Assembly (NCBI RefSeq): GCF_051014445.1
Contig: NC_135137.1
Coordinates: forward strand, 33,171,501-33,235,500
Source of the DNA: Colletes latitarsis
Taxonomy: Eukaryota > Arthropoda > Insecta > Hymenoptera > Colletidae
DNA: 64,000 nt
Direction: 5' to 3'
Part shown: positions 58,916-64,000 of the stretch, piece after piece
How the letters are laid out: every line of letters starts with the position of its first letter
How positions within the stretch are numbered: position 1 is the stretch's first letter
Notes under the pieces: generated by a model
Database searches by the model: none
Told to the model about the DNA's origin: nothing
The model's input: the letters and a program-made list of their open reading frames with translations, nothing else
Program-made: the position numbers and the translations under genes

Positions 58916-61900
58916 GTCGATTTATTTTGGTTCGTTTGTCTATAAATCGAAACGGAAGAATGTGATCGATCTGTTAGGATATAATATTGAATATTTTAGC
59001 AGTGCCTTATTAAAATACGGATATAACGAATGTTTCCTGTTGAAATGTTGTTTAATGTTAATGCGGGTATTTATAAAACACGTCGACTAGGTTCACCTAC
59101 GTTATGGAATCCTGACCGTATCGATTTCACGGATATATTAAATATTCCATAAATTTATAACTGGTAATGGAAACAAGTGTTCTATTAATTAGAAAGAAAA
59201 TTGTCCTAGTGCTATATTTATTTATTATTTTTCCATGTTTAATTGCTCTACACTGTTTACCTTGCATCACTAAAAGAAATTTATGTTTTGAATTTGGTCC
59301 CCTTCAGGGGAATATTAGTTTGCTTAAAGAAAAAATAAACAATTATTTCTAAAATCTAACCATATATAATGTGTTGATTCATTTTTACGGTTCTGTAAGA
59401 ATGTTTCGATAAAAGAAGTGGTATTTTGTGAAGACATATTCTGTTCGGAGAATAGAACTCTTGAACAGTAGAGCACTCGGATGGTTGAACATTCAGGTAA
59501 TGGAGGCTCGTATAATGAAGGTTCTAATATATGTATGTGCAAAAAGTATCAGTGTACTTAATTTCCTTTTTACACGGTAGATATGTTTCAAAGAACACCG
59601 TCTAAAAAACACGCATTCCTTATGGCAAATTACACATTTTGTTAATACCGAATGAACCTACGTCCACAGTAAAAGTTGAATTGCCGTCGATCGAAAGGTG
59701 ACTGACATTTTTGCATCTAATTAGTCTCAAAGTAAAGAAAATTTATCTGTCTAAACTTCTCAAAGACACCGTCAATTAAATATTTCTAGTGGACACTCGT
59801 GCTTTCGAAAAGCTTTTACATTTACCTCGTCCAAGTTCGACGTCAAATAATAGTCCAATCAGTTTTTACGCTGGTAACATTTGCTGAAATACTTTCTTTT
59901 TGTTGATAGTTGCTCACGCGATGTACAATTACAATACGTCTTTCTACAGACGCTTAAGGATTAATTCGAGGTTTATGAGCGATAAATTTTAGCTCTTACT
60001 TCGCAAGATGTTATGAGTGGCCATATTGAGAACGCGAGCAGTATTAAGTACCTTTACCTTATACATACCTATAATAGACATTTTCAGAAGAAACGAGCCT
60101 CGAATAAACAGTACAAATTGCTTGCAATTATAAAAACGTTGAACACGCTAATCATTAGAGTAGCATTCCTAACCGTCGTTTAATTTTGTCATAAACGTTT
60201 CGGTCGTTATTTGTCAGTATATAACCCCGCGCTAAAGAGGATGGCAAAACAACGATCGAACCGTTTACGATGAAAAGAAACTGTTCCTACGTTGTAACGC
60301 TATAATTCGCGTATGATAAATCGATTTTTAAAATCGTATTAAAAAAATTCGAGGACCACGTTAATCTTTTAGCTGTATTTAAACATGCGAGTTAATAAAA
60401 TAGCTTAGACTGACTTATACCCTGTTGTTCAGTTTACTAATTTCAATATTTATCTCATTCGTAGTTCTGGTACGATTAGCTGTGGAAACAGATTATTAAG
60501 TTTTCTTTAAAATTCTAAAAAGAGTTCAAATAGAAATTGCCTAAAAATCATACGATTACAAAGTAACGATTTTATTTGCACGCGTATTCTCACGTGGCTA
60601 TCCACGATCGATATTGAAATCCACGTTGCGTTACAGGCTGTCGAGGTATTTAAATTTTATGTTCCCATTAATCCGCCTGAACGAACGTTTTCATTGCTCG
60701 ACGGCCCGTTCCCGCGGATGGTTGCGCGTCAATATTTCCACGGACAAAATGTGCACGCATAAATCGCAATCACAGGTGAGCCAAGTCACTCTTTCTGACT
60801 CACCCTGTACATCGCACAACGCTCGCTCGCGCGCGCTTTTTTCTCTTCGCCGCTCCGCGAGTTACGTCGACGCAATCCTCACTATTTTTGCACCCTCCCA
60901 CCCGAACGACGCCATCTCTCTCTCTCTCTCGCCGTCTCGTTGCCATGATCGGCTGAAGGAAGACAGAGTTAGGAAGTCGCTCGTCATGTGGGACCGCGAT
61001 TTGGAAAACCCGGAGCGGCCGACCTTGGAAGTGCCGTTCTCCACGCGGGAGAAGGACAATCACCAATGTCCTTTCTCTATTCCTCTCCGCACGCGTCTCT
61101 CTGTCTTATTTTTTCTCCCCCCTTCTCTTGTTCCCCCCTCCACGACGCCACGTTTTCTTCTTTCTGTCCCCTCCACCCCCTCTTAGTCTCTTCGTCGCTG
61201 TCTTCGTCTTCCCTACTGGCGTATCTCCATTTGTCTTTCTGTATTTCACTATTTTTTTTTTGGGCCTATTTCAATTTTTATTTTATTTTTTTTTTACCGT
61301 AAATAACATATCGTAATATCAGCTTCATTCATTTCCTTATATGCCTTCTGTCTTTTATTAGTGTATTTTATTTATCTTTTTTCTCAATTTTGACCTAGGG
61401 TCGTTGAAAAAGAAACCGAAGAACCACCATTTTGTAATCAAGGAACAATACATTTGAGAAAGTAAGAATAATTGCAGTCTTCCCAAGAGTTTTCAACCAG
61501 AATTTTTATTTTTAGCCCTGATTTCCATGTCACCCCTCTTTTTTATTTTTTTTTTTACGTTTGTAATCATTTTCTTTCGATCCTAGAATTTGTTCTTCCG
61601 CCTCGAGTGTTGTCTCTGCGTCCCGTTAGGTCTTCGATCCGAGTCATTCTACTATTTCGAGCATCCTCACGCGATGAACCGTGAATTACAATTCCCAGCG
61701 TTTGGGCTTGTGCAATACTTCGATTGAAATCTTGAAAGGGAGAAAGTAAAGGGGCGGGGAGGGAGAGTTCCTATTTACTCCGGGGAATTTCTTTTTATTT
61801 CGTACAACGGGTATGCAAGCCCCAAGTCCTGATGTCTCAATGCCGCATTCTGATGGTAATTCGATCAGATTGTTCGTTCGCGTGAGATAACATCGTTGCA

Positions 61901-63391
61901 TCTATCCTATTATTTACTTCTAATGGACGATTCTTTCACGGTTCGACGAATCTTCGATTCCTGTCTAAATTCTATAGCCTGAAATATTTTATACTCTATT
62001 TAATTCGTATCAGTCTTGCAGTATTTAACACGATAATACCGCAAATTTTTTTTTCCTTAAATTTTATATTTACACGCAATGACACATCTTTTAACAATTT
62101 CAAGCCGAACAGGCTGGCAATTGAGAATTCTTGATTTCTTTATGACGCAATAATTTACAAAAATTATAAAAGTGGCACGTCACTTTGATTAGAAATATTC
62201 AATTTATCTGCCTCTTTGCTATTTTAATATATGCAAATATATATTCGTCTATCTTGATCCTGCGTGTCAATTTGCAAAACATTTGGTAAGTCGATAAATT
62301 CTCCAACAATTCTCTGATTCATAACGTGCTTCAAAAAATTTGAAAATAATTACACGTATTTCAACGAAAGCAAAAAAATTAATTATCCTGCTGTGACTAT
62401 TTGTAGATTGACCTTTAAGTGTAAATTACGTTTTCTTGCGAACCGCGACGCAAATGAATTTCCACTGAAAATGTAATTATCGTCGGAGACGCGACCGTTT
62501 AAACTTATAATCGAAAAGTGGCGTACTGTTAAAATAATTGTAAAGGCAGTTAAGTGGCTGACAGAACCAGTATAAAGATTAGACAGAGTTTCTTTTCCTT
62601 TATTCAAGGAGGCATCGTACGGCGCCTTTCTCTTTGCGCAACTGTTCCATTTCCAGACAACAAAAGCCAGTCGAAGCTTCACGTATCGCCGAGAAAAAGG
62701 TTTAATAGGATTTGCTAAGCAGGTAAATGTCGAACTACATACTTGAATAATTTATTTCGTCCCGTGTACCGTGCACGCTCCTCCATTGAAAAACTTCACG
62801 TTCGACCTAGCCTAGGAGAAGCTAATCTGAATAATTAACAGCTTTTCCGCGAGCGTGTAAATTGCTTTTGCCGCGTGATAAAGCTAATCGCGACGATCGA
62901 GGGACGTTAATTATCGCGGACCTCGTAAAAATTCGTGATAAACGATTATTAAGCCGTCGTGTCGTCGTGTTTTGCCGGCAGATCGTTGCATAAATTGTTT
63001 CGTGAGGTTTTATAATATTCCTAATGCGATCCGTTTGCCAGATAGCGTTCGATAATTCATACTTTGACTTTCAACGGTTCGTTGTTTCGATAGTTGTGAC
63101 AGTGAAACATATAAAATTATCGTAATTGTAATTATAACAAATATATTTTTTTTTTTATTAAAGTTTACATTTACATTCTTATTTTTCTAGCATTTTTCAA
63201 TCGCGTTGCACACTGGGAATACAATGTGTTGTGTGTGAGTACAAGCTTGCTTTTTCTTTTTTTCTTACAGTTTAGTGTAGATTTTGATTTCTTTGAGGAA
63301 GGCAATTGTGTTATTAATATTTACACGTGAGTCTATTACTTTATTTATATTGTTTTGGATTTTGTGCTATCTTCTAATCTCGTTGAGATGA
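58916..63391. other. Unassigned flank
   Basis: AT-rich, with the CT-rich tract near 61 kb and a CpG-rich patch just before it (60.6-61.05 kb). Nothing else is supported. Confidence 0.4.
61060..61300. other. Pyrimidine-rich tract with CT dinucleotide repeat upstream
   Basis: A (CT)n run at about 60915-60930 is followed by a long C/T-dominated plus strand to about 61300, ending in T-rich DNA. Open stretches are compositional. Confidence 0.6.
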
Positions 63392-64000
63392 TATAGAGGG
63401 TGTTTTGCCATCCCTGGGAAAAATTTTAATGGGAGATTCTAGACGTCAAAATAGGACGAAAATCAAGAATATCAATTTGTTGATGGAGGCTTCGTTAAAA
63501 AGTTATTAACTCGGAAGTAGGTAGGATTTCGGGGGTATGTCTAATAACCAAAAATGATTGTAATTGACCCCTGCAGCCAGAAATATTTTTTTTAGAACGA
63601 TTTGAAATTTTTTTTTTTCGTCGAAAAATTTAGGCACCTACCCCCTGTCGATTTTTCTTAAAAATTACTTTTTCATTTTTAGTAATTTTGTTTGGCGCCC
63701 TACAGAAAAGTTGTCTAATACTTTTTTGTAGGTACCCATAAGCTCTACTGCAGAAAAAAGTTTCATTAAAATATATTCACTATTGTAGGAGTTATAGCTG
63801 TTTGAAAATTGGACCATTTTTATGGGGTTCTTCTCATTTTGCGGGGTCGAGGACCAACTTTTCGAATATTTTTGCGATTTGTACATATTCTCCATCAAAA
63901 TACGCGTAGTTTGCTTTTTTAAACATTAAAATCGGCCAATCCGTTCAGAAGTTATGACGTTTTAAAGATTCGCATGAAAATTCGGGCAGACATTTCTGGC
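63392..64000 (+). mobile_element. Interspersed repeat copy B, inverted internal module, cut by window edge
   Basis: From TATAGAGGGTGTTTTGCCAT onward it follows copy A up to GAGGCTTCGTTAAAAAGTTA. After that the internal module appears in the opposite orientation (GGTAGGATTTCGGGGGTATG, then AATGATTGTAATTGACCCC). Sequence after about 63660 has no partner in the window except a final ACATTTCTGGC, also present at 19599 within copy C. The right boundary is outside the window. Confidence 0.65.

Noticed and set aside
59167..59352. Signal-peptide-like 61-residue open stretch
   Set aside because: Hydrophobicity is expected in AT-rich DNA; no cleavage context, neighbours or homology.
60614..61186. 190-codon plus-strand open stretch
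   Set aside because: Includes the (CT)n repeat and CT-rich tract; Ser/Pro/Leu-rich, no domain.

Overview
The window looks like insect nuclear DNA, most likely from a hymenopteran and perhaps a bee. The base composition is AT-rich but CpG dinucleotides are frequent. Intergenic and intronic DNA is long, splice sites are standard GT-AG, and several short non-autonomous elements have TTAACCC-type ends flush with TTAA. The species call is inference. No bacterial, organellar or viral gene is evident.

I can support one protein-coding gene. It is a minus-strand ETS-family transcription factor orthologous to Drosophila Ets98B (D-ETS-4) and vertebrate SPDEF/PDEF. Five coding exons (37580-37189, 36683-36016, 33886-33732, 24048-23832, 22104-21746) join without a frame break into 596 codons plus TAA. 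In order, the protein has a Pro/Ser/Tyr-rich N-terminus, a Ser-rich region with three short leucine-rich motifs, a Pointed (SAM_PNT) domain split over exons 2-4, an Asn/Thr-rich linker carrying a (GTT)9 microsatellite, and a C-terminal ETS domain. The ATG sits exactly at a splice acceptor, so at least one further 5' exon must lie upstream, at coordinates above 37580 or beyond the window.

Layout: 1-21745 lies downstream of the gene and has no recognisable gene. It holds two TTAA-flanked MITEs (6904-7095, 9444-9614), a 173-bp higher-order minisatellite (15206-15600), a 197-bp tandem repeat (16162-16720), several CpG-rich or CT-rich blocks and one interspersed repeat copy (19597-19858). The gene occupies 21746-37580. 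Intron 1 carries a MITE, and the 9.7-kb intron 3 carries a CpG-rich block with a G-quadruplex motif, a possible LTR remnant and local duplications. From 37581 to 64000 is 5' flank or 5' intron: a rearranged interspersed repeat next to exon 1, a duplicated 75-bp block with a nearby minus-strand TATA motif, many two-copy tandem duplications (50.5-58.9 kb), and another rearranged repeat copy at the right edge.

I found no convincing new multi-gene system. The best leads are the duplicated 75-bp block upstream of the ETS gene, the repeat family with inverted or tandem internal modules, the leucine-motif triplet in the ETS protein, and the CpG-rich/G4 block inside intron 3.
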